Source of the DNA: Alcaligenaceae bacterium | Lineage (GTDB): Bacteria; Pseudomonadota; Gammaproteobacteria; Burkholderiales; Burkholderiaceae_B | Direction of reading: 5' to 3' | NCBI GenBank assembly: GCA_947379755.1 | Contig: CANCOC010000011.1 | Location: 1 to 55,620, forward strand | Length of the DNA: 55,620 bases | Notes under the pieces: generated by a model | What the model saw: only the letters and a program-made list of their open reading frames with translations | Database searches by the model: none | Told to the model about the DNA's origin: nothing | Program-made: the position numbers and the translations under genes | In this document: positions 43,757-53,365 of the stretch, piece by piece | Numbering within the stretch: the first letter of the stretch is position 1 | How the letters are laid out: each line of letters begins with the position of its first letter

Positions 43757-44683
43757 TTATCTTTCGCCTTTGCGATACGGTTTCATCAGTGCCTGCGGAT
43801 AAGAAGCTTTTCGGGCAACTACGATCAGCGCAATAATGGACAGCACGTACGGCAACATCAGATAAATCTGATATGGCACAATATCTGCTCCAGGTGTCGT
43901 CTGCAGGCGCAATTGCAAGGCATCAAAAAAGGCAAACAACAGAGCGCCCAACAGCGCCTTTCCGGGTCGCCAGGAGGCAAATACGACGAGCGCGACGCAG
44001 ATCCAGCCACGACCGTTAATCATATTGAAAAAGAATGCATTAAAAGCTGACAACGTTAAAAATGCACCAGCGACCCCCATCAGCGCAGATCCAACGACAA
44101 TTGCAGATGTTCGCGTCAGCGCAACAGAAATCCCCTGACCCTCAGCTGCGTGCGGATTTTCGCCGGCCATTCGGATCGCCAGGCCAACGGGGGTGCGATA
44201 CAGCACCCACATCATCAGCGGTACCAATACCAAAGCCAATAACGTCAGTGGTGTTTGCTGATTCAAAATAGGAATGCCTAGCTGTGACATTTCGGAAAAG
44301 GTTGTGATGGTGGGCGGAGTGCTGATTTTTGGAAAAGAGACGCGATAACCAAAATAACTCAAGGCTGTCGCCAGCATTGTGATGCCCAGGCCTGAAACAT
44401 GCTGCGAAAGCGCCATTGTCACTGTCAGAAACGCATGCAGCAGACCGAACAGCGCACCGACCAATGCGGCGATCAGCACACCCGTCCAGAGCGAAGCACC
44501 GGCATAGACAGCGATCCAGCCACTAAAGGCACCAGCCACCATGATGCCCTCAATGCCAAGATTGAGTACCCCCGCACGTTCACATAACAACACCCCCAGC
44601 ACACCAAAAATGAAGGGCGTTGCCATCCTGAGCACAGCAACCCAGAAGGCTGCGCCACCGATCAGGTCCATCAGATCACTCAT
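43757..44683 (-). CDS. ABC importer permease (BMP/nucleoside type, second subunit)
   Basis: The 308-residue protein is a BPD_transp_2-type permease, with about 8-9 helices and LCERAGVLNLGIEGIMVAGAFSGW near its start. That motif is characteristic of the second permease of BMP-linked nucleoside importers (NupQ, YufQ). ATG 44683 gives the normal N-terminus; a TTG at 44701 is an alternative. It lies 37 bases after the first permease and 62 bases before codA in the same direction. Confidence 0.87.
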   Translation of the reverse strand: MSDLMDLIGGAAFWVAVLRMATPFIFGVLGVLLCERAGVLNLGIEGIMVAGAFSGWIAVYAGASLWTGVLIAALVGALFGLLHAFLTVTMALSQHVSGLGITMLATALSYFGYRVSFPKISTPPTITTFSEMSQLGIPILNQQTPLTLLALVLVPLMMWVLYRTPVGLAIRMAGENPHAAEGQGISVALTRTSAIVVGSALMGVAGAFLTLSAFNAFFFNMINGRGWICVALVVFASWRPGKALLGALLFAFFDALQLRLQTTPGADIVPYQIYLMLPYVLSIIALIVVARKASYPQALMKPYRKGER

Positions 44684-44720
44684 GCTGTTTCGAGCCTGCA
44701 AAGACGATTCATCTTGGGGT

Positions 44721-45776
44721 CTACCTTTTTAACCTGTACTGCGTGAGGCAATGCGCAACCAAAGCAGCAATGAGTGAGGTTGCAACCATCACGTCTGAAA
44801 GATAGGTTGGCACGCCCACCGCCCGGCTCATACTGTCTGCACCAACAAGTACACCAGCAACCATTACACTTGCTGCCACCACGGCAACCGGATTCAAACC
44901 TGCCAACATGGCAATCACAATGCCCGCATAACCATAGCCAGGAGACATGTCCAGCGTCACATAGCCTGTGCGTCCCGCTACTTCGATCGCACCACCCAGG
45001 CCTGCCAGTGCGCCTGACAGCATGGCGACCAACACCATTGTTCGAGTGATGTTCACGCCTGCGAAAGCAGCCGCCCGAGCGTTGGCACCTGTCGCCCGAA
45101 TATCGAAACCCAGCACGCTATATTTGAATACGACCCAGATTGCACAGGCCGAAGCCGTCGCCCACAACAAACCTGTATGCAACCGTGTCTGAGGCACCAG
45201 ACGAGTGAGTTCCAACTCAGCCAGCAATCCAACACTTTGCGGCCAGCCCATGGCCATAGGGTCTTTCATAGGACCGTCGAGCATCGCCGACACCCCCAGC
45301 AATACAATAAAATTCATCAACAATGTCGTAACCACTTCATCAACGCCTAGCCTGGTCTTGAGCAAAGCGGGTCCCAGCAATAGCAAAGCGCCGGCAAGTG
45401 CAGCGGCCAACAGCATCAGGCCAAACAAAAGACCTGAAGGTAAATTTTCGCCGAGTCCTCCCATACCACCCACGGCAACTGCGGCCAACGCGCCGCCATA
45501 GAGCTGGCCTTCAGCACCGATATTGAACAAGCGCGCCTTAAATGCAACAGTTGCCGCAAGTCCTGTAAAAATCAGAGGAATGGCACGTGTGAGTGTCTCT
45601 GTCCAGGCGAAGACTGAGCCAAAGGCACCCTGGACAAGTAAGAGATAAGTCTGCCCGACAGGTGCACCCGCCCACAACACGAGCAACGTGCTGACACACA
45701 GCACACATGCAATCGCAACACCTGCAGTCATCAGGTAAGTGAGCGGCGTGATACTGGTGCGTTTTTCAAGTCTCAT
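44721..45776 (-). CDS. ABC importer permease (BMP/nucleoside type, first subunit)
   Basis: The 351-residue permease has about 10 helices and the NupP/YufP pattern: ETLTRAIPLIFTGLAATVAFKARLFNIGAEGQLYGGALAA, then LKTRLGVDEVVTTLLMNFI and AGRTGYVTLDMSPGYGYAGIVIAML. It would form the membrane pore with the next permease. Its ATG overlaps the stop of the ATPase gene (ATGA at 45773-45776 on the minus strand), so the two are translationally coupled. A longer frame upstream runs inside the ATPase gene and is not used. Confidence 0.88.
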   Translation of the reverse strand: MRLEKRTSITPLTYLMTAGVAIACVLCVSTLLVLWAGAPVGQTYLLLVQGAFGSVFAWTETLTRAIPLIFTGLAATVAFKARLFNIGAEGQLYGGALAAVAVGGMGGLGENLPSGLLFGLMLLAAALAGALLLLGPALLKTRLGVDEVVTTLLMNFIVLLGVSAMLDGPMKDPMAMGWPQSVGLLAELELTRLVPQTRLHTGLLWATASACAIWVVFKYSVLGFDIRATGANARAAAFAGVNITRTMVLVAMLSGALAGLGGAIEVAGRTGYVTLDMSPGYGYAGIVIAMLAGLNPVAVVAASVMVAGVLVGADSMSRAVGVPTYLSDVMVATSLIAALVAHCLTQYRLKR

Positions 45777-47323
45777 ATCGCGCGCGTATCCCAGTTCAGA
45801 CCTGCCATTGCCATTCCGATCGCGGGGCGATCCCATTGACTTGCCGGCACCGCTGCTGTGAGTTGGCCATGAAACATGACCGCAATTCGATCACCAAGCG
45901 TCATGACTTCGTCCAGATCATCCGAAATCAGTAAAACAGCGGCACCTTTGTCGCGTGCTGCGAGCAGCTGTTGATGAACAAAGCTGATAGCTCCGACATC
46001 AAGACCCCAGGTCGGCTGATGGGCAACGATGAGCAAAGGGACCTGATTGTTTCGGGCAGGTGACATCAACGCCCGTCCAAGAATCAGCTTTTGCATATTC
46101 CCGCCAGACAGGTTGCGCGCAGGCGTATCAAGGCGGGCACCACGGATGTCAAAGGTCTGAATCACATCGCTGGCATACACCATGGCAGCGGCCTGATCAA
46201 TCCATCCATGTTTTGAAAAGGGCTGACTGCGCAGTCTCTCAGAGATGATGTTTTGCCATACGGGCAAATCTCCCACTAGTCCAATTGCCTGCCTGTCCTC
46301 TGGAATACGCGCGACCCCCATCGCGACCAAGGCAGACGGATTGCCAGGCAGTGCCTGACCCGCAAGCAGGACGCGGCCAGCAAGAATCGATGCCGTGCCA
46401 AATAATATATTACAGAGTGTGCTCTGGCCATTACCGGACACTCCGGCAATCGCAACCATTTCTCCACTTTTGATATCCAGGCTGACACCACGCAGCGCCT
46501 CGCGTGCTGCCCCTTGATCGATCGCTGTTGTGACGCCATCCATGAGACAGACAGTTTGACCCACTCGCCCGCAAGCCGGTTGACGCCGCGGCTCTGCTAC
46601 GGCGTGTCCCACCATCCATTGCGCCAGCTGTGACTGTGTCAGTCCGTCTGTTGTCGATTCAGCAACCAGCGCGCCAGAGCGCAAGACGGCTACACGATCG
46701 CAGACACGCAACACTTCACCAAGTTTATGACTGATGAAAATCACGGACAAGCCCTGGGTGACCCAGTGATCAAGCGCTTTGAAGAGATTTTCACTTTCTT
46801 GAGGGGTCAGAACCGAGGTGGGTTCATCAAGGATCAAAATCTTTGCCCCCCGGTAAAGGGCTTTGATAATCTCTACGCGTTGACGTTCACCTACCGACAA
46901 GCTGCTAATGCGCGCCTGGGGATCAATTTCCAGGCCAAACTGACGAGCCACCGCCAGCACACGTTTTTGTGCAGTTCGCCAGCTACTCCAGGGTTTCCAG
47001 AAGGACTCCGTACCTAACATGACGTTTTCAAGCACGGTGAGATTATCGGCAAGCGTGAAGTGCTGGTGCACCATCCCCACGCCTGCTTTTAACGCATCAC
47101 TAGGACGACCAGGCGCCAGCGGTTTGCCCATCACCTCAATGCATCCCTCATCGGCCATGTAATGGCCAAAAAGGATCGACATCAACGTTGATTTTCCAGC
47201 GCCATTCTCCCCCAGCAGCCCAAGGATTTCACCTGCCTTCAGTTCAACAGAGATATTGCTGTTCGCAACGAGTGAACCGAATCGCTTGGTAATCCCCTTG
47301 ATAGACAGGACGCTGGACGACAT
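45773..47323 (-). CDS. ABC importer ATPase with two nucleotide-binding domains (NupO/YufO type)
   Basis: The 516-residue protein has two tandem ABC domains. The first has Walker A GENGAGKSTL, signature LSVGERQRVEI and Walker B ILILDEPTSVL. The second has GVSGNGQSTL, with glutamine in place of the Walker A lysine as is usual in this subfamily, and LSGGNMQKLILGRAL. Such ATPases drive uptake of nucleosides or related bases with BMP-family receptors. The gene lies 5 bases after the receptor gene and overlaps the next permease gene by 4 bases. Confidence 0.9.
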   Translation of the reverse strand: MSSSVLSIKGITKRFGSLVANSNISVELKAGEILGLLGENGAGKSTLMSILFGHYMADEGCIEVMGKPLAPGRPSDALKAGVGMVHQHFTLADNLTVLENVMLGTESFWKPWSSWRTAQKRVLAVARQFGLEIDPQARISSLSVGERQRVEIIKALYRGAKILILDEPTSVLTPQESENLFKALDHWVTQGLSVIFISHKLGEVLRVCDRVAVLRSGALVAESTTDGLTQSQLAQWMVGHAVAEPRRQPACGRVGQTVCLMDGVTTAIDQGAAREALRGVSLDIKSGEMVAIAGVSGNGQSTLCNILFGTASILAGRVLLAGQALPGNPSALVAMGVARIPEDRQAIGLVGDLPVWQNIISERLRSQPFSKHGWIDQAAAMVYASDVIQTFDIRGARLDTPARNLSGGNMQKLILGRALMSPARNNQVPLLIVAHQPTWGLDVGAISFVHQQLLAARDKGAAVLLISDDLDEVMTLGDRIAVMFHGQLTAAVPASQWDRPAIGMAMAGLNWDTRAI

Positions 47324-47328
47324 CAGGC

Positions 47329-48336
47329 TTACTTTGTGCTGGATTTAGGCTGCGAGTCATCAACCTTAACCACAAACTTACCATCAAGAATTTCAGTTTC
47401 GCGGGCACGGACTTTAGCGACAAGCTCAGCCGGAATTTTTCCTTCAAAGGTACCAAGCGGTGCAAGTGAAGAACCTTTGAATTTCATCATGGAATACTGG
47501 CCATAATCTTCAGGCTTGAACTGTCCCTGCCTGACCAGACCAATCGCCCGATCAATAGTGGGTTGCATATTCCAGAGCGCTGAAGAGATGACAGTATCAG
47601 GATACTGTTCTTGTGTATTGATGACATTGCCAATTGCGAATACTTTGCGCTCTTTGGCTGCATCACTCACACCAAAACGTTCTGCATACAGAATATCCGC
47701 ACCTCGATCAATCATGGCCATCGCAGCTTCCTTGGCCTTTGGCGGATCAAACCAGCTATTGATGAAGGTGACCGTAAACTCTGCCTTTGGGTTGACCTCC
47801 TTGACGCCAGCCATGAACGCATGCATCAGACGATTGACTTCAGGAATAGGAAAGCCTCCGACCAGACCGATCTTGTTGGTTTTAGTCATTCCCCCAGCGA
47901 CCATGCCAGACAGGTATGCAGGCTCCTGGATGAAGTTGTCAAAGATACTGAAATTAGGTTCCTGTGGTTTGCCTGAAGATCCCAGTAAAAAAGACGTTTT
48001 GGGGAAATCTTTTGCTACGCGTCTGGCAGCAGACTCCACTGCAAACGCCTCTCCCACGATCAGCTGATTGCCAGCGTTTGCGTATTCGCGCATCACGCGT
48101 TCGTAATCAGCGTTTGTGACGTTTTCAGTTGCAGAATATTGGATCTCACCTCTCGCCTCCGCGGCTTTGAGCGCCTGATGAATTCGGCTGACCCATTGCT
48201 GCTCGAAAGGCACCGTATAAATTGCAGCAACTTTGAGCTTGTCCTGCGCAAATGTCACGGACGGTATGGTTGCTAGCGCAGCAACCGCCATGGCTGAAGC
48301 CAGAACTGCGCGACGACCTTGCATCAATAATTTCAT
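47329..48336 (-). CDS. BMP-family (PnrA-like) periplasmic or lipid-anchored receptor
   Basis: The 335-residue binding protein has a signal peptide ending near PSVTFAQ and the BMP domain: KVAAIYTVPFEQQWVSRIHQALKAAE, LIVGEAFAVESAARRVAKDFP, SGMVAGGMTKTNKIGLVGG and the SALWNMQP region. BMP/PnrA proteins bind nucleosides or bases. Being between upp and codA it may bind cytosine or uracil, which is inference from context. It is the second gene of the salvage operon, 48 bases after upp. Confidence 0.87.
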   Translation of the reverse strand: MKLLMQGRRAVLASAMAVAALATIPSVTFAQDKLKVAAIYTVPFEQQWVSRIHQALKAAEARGEIQYSATENVTNADYERVMREYANAGNQLIVGEAFAVESAARRVAKDFPKTSFLLGSSGKPQEPNFSIFDNFIQEPAYLSGMVAGGMTKTNKIGLVGGFPIPEVNRLMHAFMAGVKEVNPKAEFTVTFINSWFDPPKAKEAAMAMIDRGADILYAERFGVSDAAKERKVFAIGNVINTQEQYPDTVISSALWNMQPTIDRAIGLVRQGQFKPEDYGQYSMMKFKGSSLAPLGTFEGKIPAELVAKVRARETEILDGKFVVKVDDSQPKSSTK

Positions 48337-48384
48337 ATGATTCCCTGGTGAAGTGAGTGAAAACGGACAGGATCTTCCAAACGT

Positions 48385-49014
48385 CTACTTTGTACCAAAA
48401 ATACGATCCCCGGCATCACCTAATCCAGGCAAAATATAGCTGTGTGCATTGAGCTCGCGGTCAATAGAGGCCGTAAATATTGACACATCCGGATGCGCCG
48501 CCTGCAGGGCGGCTACGCCCTCCGGGCAGGTCAGCAGACACACAAATTTGATAGATTTTGGATTGAGTTTTTTTATGCGATCAATTGCAGCAATAGCCGA
48601 ATTACCTGTTGCCAGCATCGGATCCACAACGATCACGTCACGATCCTGCATGTCTTGCGGCATTTTGAAGTAGTACTCGACCGCCTCCAGCGTCTTGGGA
48701 TCGCGATAGAGCCCGATATGGCCGACTCGCGCACCAGGCACCACATCAAGCATCCCGTCAAGAATACCGGTCCCGGCTCTCAGTATCGAAGCAAAGACCA
48801 GCTTTTTACCATCGATGACCTTGGCCTTCATGGTTTCAAGAGGTGTTTCGATTTCAACCTCCTGCATAGGCATATCGCGGGTAATTTCGTAGGTCATCAA
48901 GGCTGCAAGCTCGTTGAGCAAGCGGCGAAAACTACTGGTACTTGCTGTCTTTTTACGCATTAATGTGAGCTTATGCTGCACCAGGGGATGATCAATGACG
49001 TAGACGTTAGACAT
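48385..49014 (-). CDS. upp: Uracil phosphoribosyltransferase
   Basis: The 209-residue enzyme makes UMP from uracil and PRPP. It has the PRPP loop [12 protein letters not shown], the family motifs [15 protein letters not shown] and [23 protein letters not shown], and the uracil-binding end [21 protein letters not shown] 49014 gives the standard N-terminus [15 protein letters not shown]; a longer frame begins at 49065 but adds no homologous residues. It is the first gene of the nucleobase uptake and salvage operon that ends with codA. Confidence 0.95.
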   Translation of the reverse strand: MSNVYVIDHPLVQHKLTLMRKKTASTSSFRRLLNELAALMTYEITRDMPMQEVEIETPLETMKAKVIDGKKLVFASILRAGTGILDGMLDVVPGARVGHIGLYRDPKTLEAVEYYFKMPQDMQDRDVIVVDPMLATGNSAIAAIDRIKKLNPKSIKFVCLLTCPEGVAALQAAHPDVSIFTASIDRELNAHSYILPGLGDAGDRIFGTK

Positions 49015-49137
49015 AGCGTTCAATTTAGTCCGAAAGTTAAATATTGATGATTTCCACTCAAGCATATACCGGAGAAGTATCGTCTGTGTCAGAAATGATT
49101 GAATTTTCTGAAAATGCGCAGGTATACCCGAGTCATT

Positions 49138-50325
49138 TCAGAACTTACGCCACACGAATAATCCAAGCAAAGCAATAGACGCAAAAAGGGCCCCTCCCAG
49201 GAAAGTAGCCGCAGCACCATGACTGTCCCAGAGCCAGCCCGCCAGACCGCTGGCGATCAGCATCGCCAGCCCACTCATAAGGTTAAAGAATCCATAGGCA
49301 GTCCCACGCAAATCGGCTGGCGCAGTGTCGGCGACCATCGTGGCTATCAGACCTTGGGTCATACCCATATGAATGCCCCATAGTGCGACGCCCGACAACA
49401 GCATCGTCCAATGATTGCCAACCGCCAGCACAACGTCAGCGACAATCAGGACAATCAGACCAAGAGCCAAGAGAGTTGAATGAGACATCCGATCAGCGAG
49501 CGTGCCGAAAGGATAGGCTGTTGCAGCATAGACAACATTCATCGCGACCATCACCAGAGGAACAAGTGCGACAGGGACACCACTTTGCTGGGCCCTCAGT
49601 ATCAGGAACGCCTCGCTGAACCGAGCAAGGCTGAACACAGCACCAATAAGCACGACCCACCAATAAGAGCGTCCGAGACGTCTCAGATTCTCTCGCAGAA
49701 TCGGATTGAGCGGATGTTGCGAAACTTGCCGATGCGTCTCATGTACACCAAACAGCAGAAGCACGACCGCAAGTGCACCGGGCAGGACCGCGACCCAGAA
49801 TACGGTGCGAAAATCACTGGACCACAGCAACATCAATCCTACTGCAAGCAACGGCCCGATGAAGGCCCCCACAGTATCGAGAGACTGTCTGAGTCCAAAG
49901 GCTGCGCCGCGAACCTCTTGCGGAGTGATATCAGCCACAAGTGCGTCTCGTGGTGCCTCACGAATCCCCTTGCCGATCCGATCGAGCAGACGGGCAGTCA
50001 CGACAATGCCGATCCCTGATGCAATGGCAAACAGCGGCTTAGTCAGCGCACCGAGTACGTAACCAAAGACAGCCAACCCTTTACGCTTGCCAAGATAATC
50101 ACTGATCGCTCCCGAAAAGACCTTGACGATCAACGCGGTGGACTCAGCCAGACCTTCAATCAAGCCGACAGTCAGTGCGCTGGTTCCCAGAACAGTCACC
50201 ATAAACATGGGTAACAAACTGTGAATCATTTCTGAAGAAATGTCCATCAACATACTGACAAAACCAAGGACCCAGACTCCTGAAGGAATCTGTCGCAACA
50301 CAGATGTGGATCCCTTGTTATTCAT
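49138..50325 (-). CDS. MFS transporter (12 helices)
   Basis: The 395-residue protein has the MFS layout with about 12 helices: GFVSMLMDISSEMIHSLLP near the start, the A-motif-like SDYLGKRKGLAVFGYVLGALTKPLFA, DRIGKGIREAPRDALVADITPQEVRGAAFG in the middle and GTLADRMSHSTLLALG. The DISSEMIHSLLP and DRIGKGIREAPRDAL patterns recur in a widespread group of uncharacterised MFS proteins. The substrate is unknown. It lies 123 bases upstream of the upp start on the same strand and is probably independent of it. Confidence 0.83.
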   Translation of the reverse strand: MNNKGSTSVLRQIPSGVWVLGFVSMLMDISSEMIHSLLPMFMVTVLGTSALTVGLIEGLAESTALIVKVFSGAISDYLGKRKGLAVFGYVLGALTKPLFAIASGIGIVVTARLLDRIGKGIREAPRDALVADITPQEVRGAAFGLRQSLDTVGAFIGPLLAVGLMLLWSSDFRTVFWVAVLPGALAVVLLLFGVHETHRQVSQHPLNPILRENLRRLGRSYWWVVLIGAVFSLARFSEAFLILRAQQSGVPVALVPLVMVAMNVVYAATAYPFGTLADRMSHSTLLALGLIVLIVADVVLAVGNHWTMLLSGVALWGIHMGMTQGLIATMVADTAPADLRGTAYGFFNLMSGLAMLIASGLAGWLWDSHGAAATFLGGALFASIALLGLFVWRKF

Positions 50326-50375
50326 GAAGAATGTTTCCGCATGTCCGACTGCTACGAGTCAGGGGCGGCACGACA

Positions 50376-53141
50376 CTACCAGGGTGACGGACCACCTTTT
50401 TTGACAAAACCCTCTACAGCTTGCGCTCGCAACGGTCGACTAAAAAAATATCCCTGATAAAGCATACACCCCAATTCAGACAATTTGTCGTGTTGAGCCT
50501 GCGTCTCTACGCCCTCTGCAATCACCAGTAATCCCATGCTCGCAGACAATGTAATGATCATCCTCGCGATCGCTACATCATTCGGATCAATCAGAATATC
50601 TCTCACAAAACTCTGATCGATTTTGAGCTGCATCAGCGGCAAGCGTTTGAGATAGGCCAACGACGCATAACCTGTACCAAAGTCATCAAGTGAGAATTCA
50701 ATTCCGATATCCTTGAGTATATTCATCTTGGTGATCACCTCTTGAACATTGGCCACCAGCATGCTTTCCGTTATTTCCAATTTGAGTCGCAATGGATTAG
50801 CTCCCGTGCGCTTGAGCACAGAAAGCACCTGATGAACAAAATCCTTTTGATGGAACTGACTTGTACTGACGTTTACCGCAATGCTCAGATGCGCCATCTC
50901 TGGTTGCCGTGACCACAAGGCGAGTTGCTGACAGGCGATCTCTAATACTCGTTGGCCCAGAAGGAATATCAAGTTTGATGATTCCGCCAAGGGAATAAAT
51001 TCAGCGGGAGAAATCATACCTACACGGGGGTCCTCCCAGCGTACCAACGCTTCAACACCTATAACATGCCCCTCGTTCGTGACTTGAGGCTGATAATGCA
51101 ACTGGATTTCATGATTACCAATCGCCTCACGCAGCCCTCGCTCCATCTCTGCGCGAGCAGTCACTGCAGCCTGCATCTGGGGATCGAAAAATTGCAATGC
51201 GTTGCGACCAGAATTTTTCACCTGATTCATCGCAAGCTGTGCCCATTCCAATAACTGGATAGCATCATCGTCCTGTTTGCCAAATATACTGATGCCAACA
51301 CTACAGGTACGGTGATGCATCCTGCCTGCCAATAAATAGGGTTGCCGTATCACAGACAGAACCTTTTCGCACAAGGCTTCAGCTTCGGTCGCAGCGTCCC
51401 TGGGATTTGCACTCAACTCTTTCATCAACACGACAAACTCGTCAGCCCCCAGGCGGGCAACGGTGTCACCTCCTCGCATGCAAGCCCTGAGGCGTCGGGC
51501 AACTTCAATGAGGAGTAAGTCACCCTGATCATGCCCCAATGTTTCATTAATCGACCTGAAGTCATCCAGATCAACAAAAATCAATCCACCCTGGCGCTGG
51601 TTGCGTGCACTTGAACCAATCGCCTGCACCAATCGATCAAGGAAGAGCTGTCGGTTGGGAAGACCAGTCAGAGAGTCTGAAAATGACAGGTTGTGAATCT
51701 TCTGTCTGGCTGCGTTGCGATCAGTGACATCACGTATGCTCACCAGAAAGCAAGGCACACCGTCAAGTGTCATCAGATGTGCAGAAACTTCACCATTCCA
51801 GATGTGTCCATCTTTACTGACAAAATCGGCTTCAAGATTGATGCAGGCACCGTTATGCTGCAAGGGCAAGATCATTTTTTTTCGATCTTCCCAGTCACGC
51901 CAAATGCGCAGATCTTTCGCTGTCTTTCCAATCACCTCTTCACGATCCCAACCCGTCATACTCGTGTAGTGATCGTTTACCTCCAGAAATTGCCAATCCT
52001 CCAAACGGATAATGGCAATTGCATCTGGACTTGTATTAAATGCAGTGCGAAAACGCTCCTCGCTCTGGCGCACCGTCACCTCAGCACTCATCCTGGCGTC
52101 AAGCATGGAATTCATTTGTGCGGCAATCTGATGCAGCTCCAGAGGGCCTGACAAGATGGCTCTCTCGTGAACGGCTCCTGCCTCGACTCGTGCCATGGTG
52201 CTGGAAATTTGTTCAACTGAATTAGCAATACGCCGCACAGATCGAATCGTGATGTAAAGCAATAGCAATACCAGCACTAAAATAAAAACGAGGCGCCGCC
52301 ATACCAAACTAATAATCGGACTGATCACGGATCGATTGTCAATCGAAGCAACCACAAACCAGTCTGAATCCACGATTGGTCCAAAGGCGTAAAACCTTGA
52401 ACGACCACGGGAATCAGTCAGCTCAACGGTTCCTTCGCGCTCGCTTCTGAGCGTCCGAATTAGCTCCGGCTTGACCGTCATCCCTGCCTGTAGGTCTGCG
52501 TTCTCAGACCGTGCAATCAGGATGCCCTCGCTATTAATAATTCCGATCACAGTCTCTGGAGGAAAACCTTCCTGAGGAATAATCGGCTGGTATTTCAGCA
52601 GGTCGACTGCAATGGCAGCTACACCTGAAAGCGCGCCCGTTTCGTCACGAATTGGATAAGATAAAGTAGAAACCAAACGCCCGGATAAAAAACCGTGAGC
52701 GGGCTGACCGACCGTAAATTGACCTGACCGCTTGAGTTCTGCAAAATAATGCCTAGGGTCTGGCCCAACAGGCGCTCCTGGCCGAACCTCAGTTGCACTG
52801 CAGACCAGTTGCCCATCGGTATCAAGTGTGAATACGTTCGCGTAGTTGGGTTCTAGCGCTTTTAATTCTTTCAGAACCGGATCGCAATGCGATGGATCCA
52901 GTAACTGAACCTGAGGACGTTGAGAAAGTTTAAAAAGGATAAATTTGGCACGTGCAAGAAACTGCTCGGTCTGCTCAACGTACATGCTGCGGATAATTGA
53001 AGCCGTTCGATAGGCATCAGCTACACCGTCTTCGTACTGACGATACGTGCCATAAGTTAAAGCAAAAAGTAATGCGCATAAAGGTATTGCAATCAACCTG
53101 AAAAGGATTGTGCGGAGATGAACTTTGCGCGGTGTTGGCAT
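50376..53141 (-). CDS. Membrane sensor with PAS, degenerate GGDEF and intact EAL domains
   Basis: The protein is about 920 residues from ATG 53141 (a GTG at 53180 would add 13). Order: a transmembrane helix, a periplasmic dCache-like domain (about 45-275), a second helix (LVFILVLVLLLLYITI), a HAMP-like linker, a PAS domain (RFRTAFNTSPDAIAIIRLED), GGDEF and EAL. The GGDEF signature reads RLGADEF, alanine in place of the second glycine, at about 51438-51453, so cyclase activity is doubtful. The EAL domain keeps EALVRW, NVSTSQF, LEITES, DDFGTGYASL, KIDQSFV and AEGVET, and should hydrolyse cyclic di-GMP. It stands alone, so it would be an external-signal-gated phosphodiesterase. Confidence 0.88.
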   Translation of the reverse strand: MPTPRKVHLRTILFRLIAIPLCALLFALTYGTYRQYEDGVADAYRTASIIRSMYVEQTEQFLARAKFILFKLSQRPQVQLLDPSHCDPVLKELKALEPNYANVFTLDTDGQLVCSATEVRPGAPVGPDPRHYFAELKRSGQFTVGQPAHGFLSGRLVSTLSYPIRDETGALSGVAAIAVDLLKYQPIIPQEGFPPETVIGIINSEGILIARSENADLQAGMTVKPELIRTLRSEREGTVELTDSRGRSRFYAFGPIVDSDWFVVASIDNRSVISPIISLVWRRLVFILVLVLLLLYITIRSVRRIANSVEQISSTMARVEAGAVHERAILSGPLELHQIAAQMNSMLDARMSAEVTVRQSEERFRTAFNTSPDAIAIIRLEDWQFLEVNDHYTSMTGWDREEVIGKTAKDLRIWRDWEDRKKMILPLQHNGACINLEADFVSKDGHIWNGEVSAHLMTLDGVPCFLVSIRDVTDRNAARQKIHNLSFSDSLTGLPNRQLFLDRLVQAIGSSARNQRQGGLIFVDLDDFRSINETLGHDQGDLLLIEVARRLRACMRGGDTVARLGADEFVVLMKELSANPRDAATEAEALCEKVLSVIRQPYLLAGRMHHRTCSVGISIFGKQDDDAIQLLEWAQLAMNQVKNSGRNALQFFDPQMQAAVTARAEMERGLREAIGNHEIQLHYQPQVTNEGHVIGVEALVRWEDPRVGMISPAEFIPLAESSNLIFLLGQRVLEIACQQLALWSRQPEMAHLSIAVNVSTSQFHQKDFVHQVLSVLKRTGANPLRLKLEITESMLVANVQEVITKMNILKDIGIEFSLDDFGTGYASLAYLKRLPLMQLKIDQSFVRDILIDPNDVAIARMIITLSASMGLLVIAEGVETQAQHDKLSELGCMLYQGYFFSRPLRAQAVEGFVKKGGPSPW

Positions 53142-53272
53142 TGTGCCCCTGTGCCATTTAATTGTTTGAGTCGTCGGCACATCTTAAGGCAAATTTAATA
53201 CAAAAACTGTGCAGCTTCCAAGATTATTGATTGAACAACTTTATGATCTTCACGTGTTTGCGGTCAATGAAA

Positions 53273-53353
53273 GAGGCAAGCAAATAATCATTGCCTCACT
53301 CGAGAAATAAAACTTTAAATTCGGTATAACAAAAGTTATAAGATCTCGAGTGA
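53273..53353. repeat. Nested inverted repeats between ahpF and the EAL protein gene
   Basis: Three inverted repeats overlap in the gap: GAGGCAA/TTGCCTC (53273-53279 and 53291-53297), TCACTCGAG/CTCGAGTGA (53296-53304 and 53345-53353) and TATAAC/GTTATA (53325-53330 and 53335-53340). Alternative hairpins are therefore possible. On the minus strand the first is followed by TTTC, which could make a weak terminator for ahpF. The rest of the 224-base gap holds the promoter region of the EAL protein gene, not resolved. Confidence 0.5.
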
Positions 53354-53365
53354 TGCATGTATTTC

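Noticed and set aside
45773..47323. Loss of the Walker A lysine in the second ATPase domain (GNGQST)
   Set aside because: Glutamine at this position is normal for the second domain of this ATPase subfamily, so it is not a defect.
49480..50019. 179-codon frame antisense to the MFS gene
   Set aside because: Its composition is low-complexity hydrophilic (many Q, R, S), typical of a shadow of a membrane protein gene.
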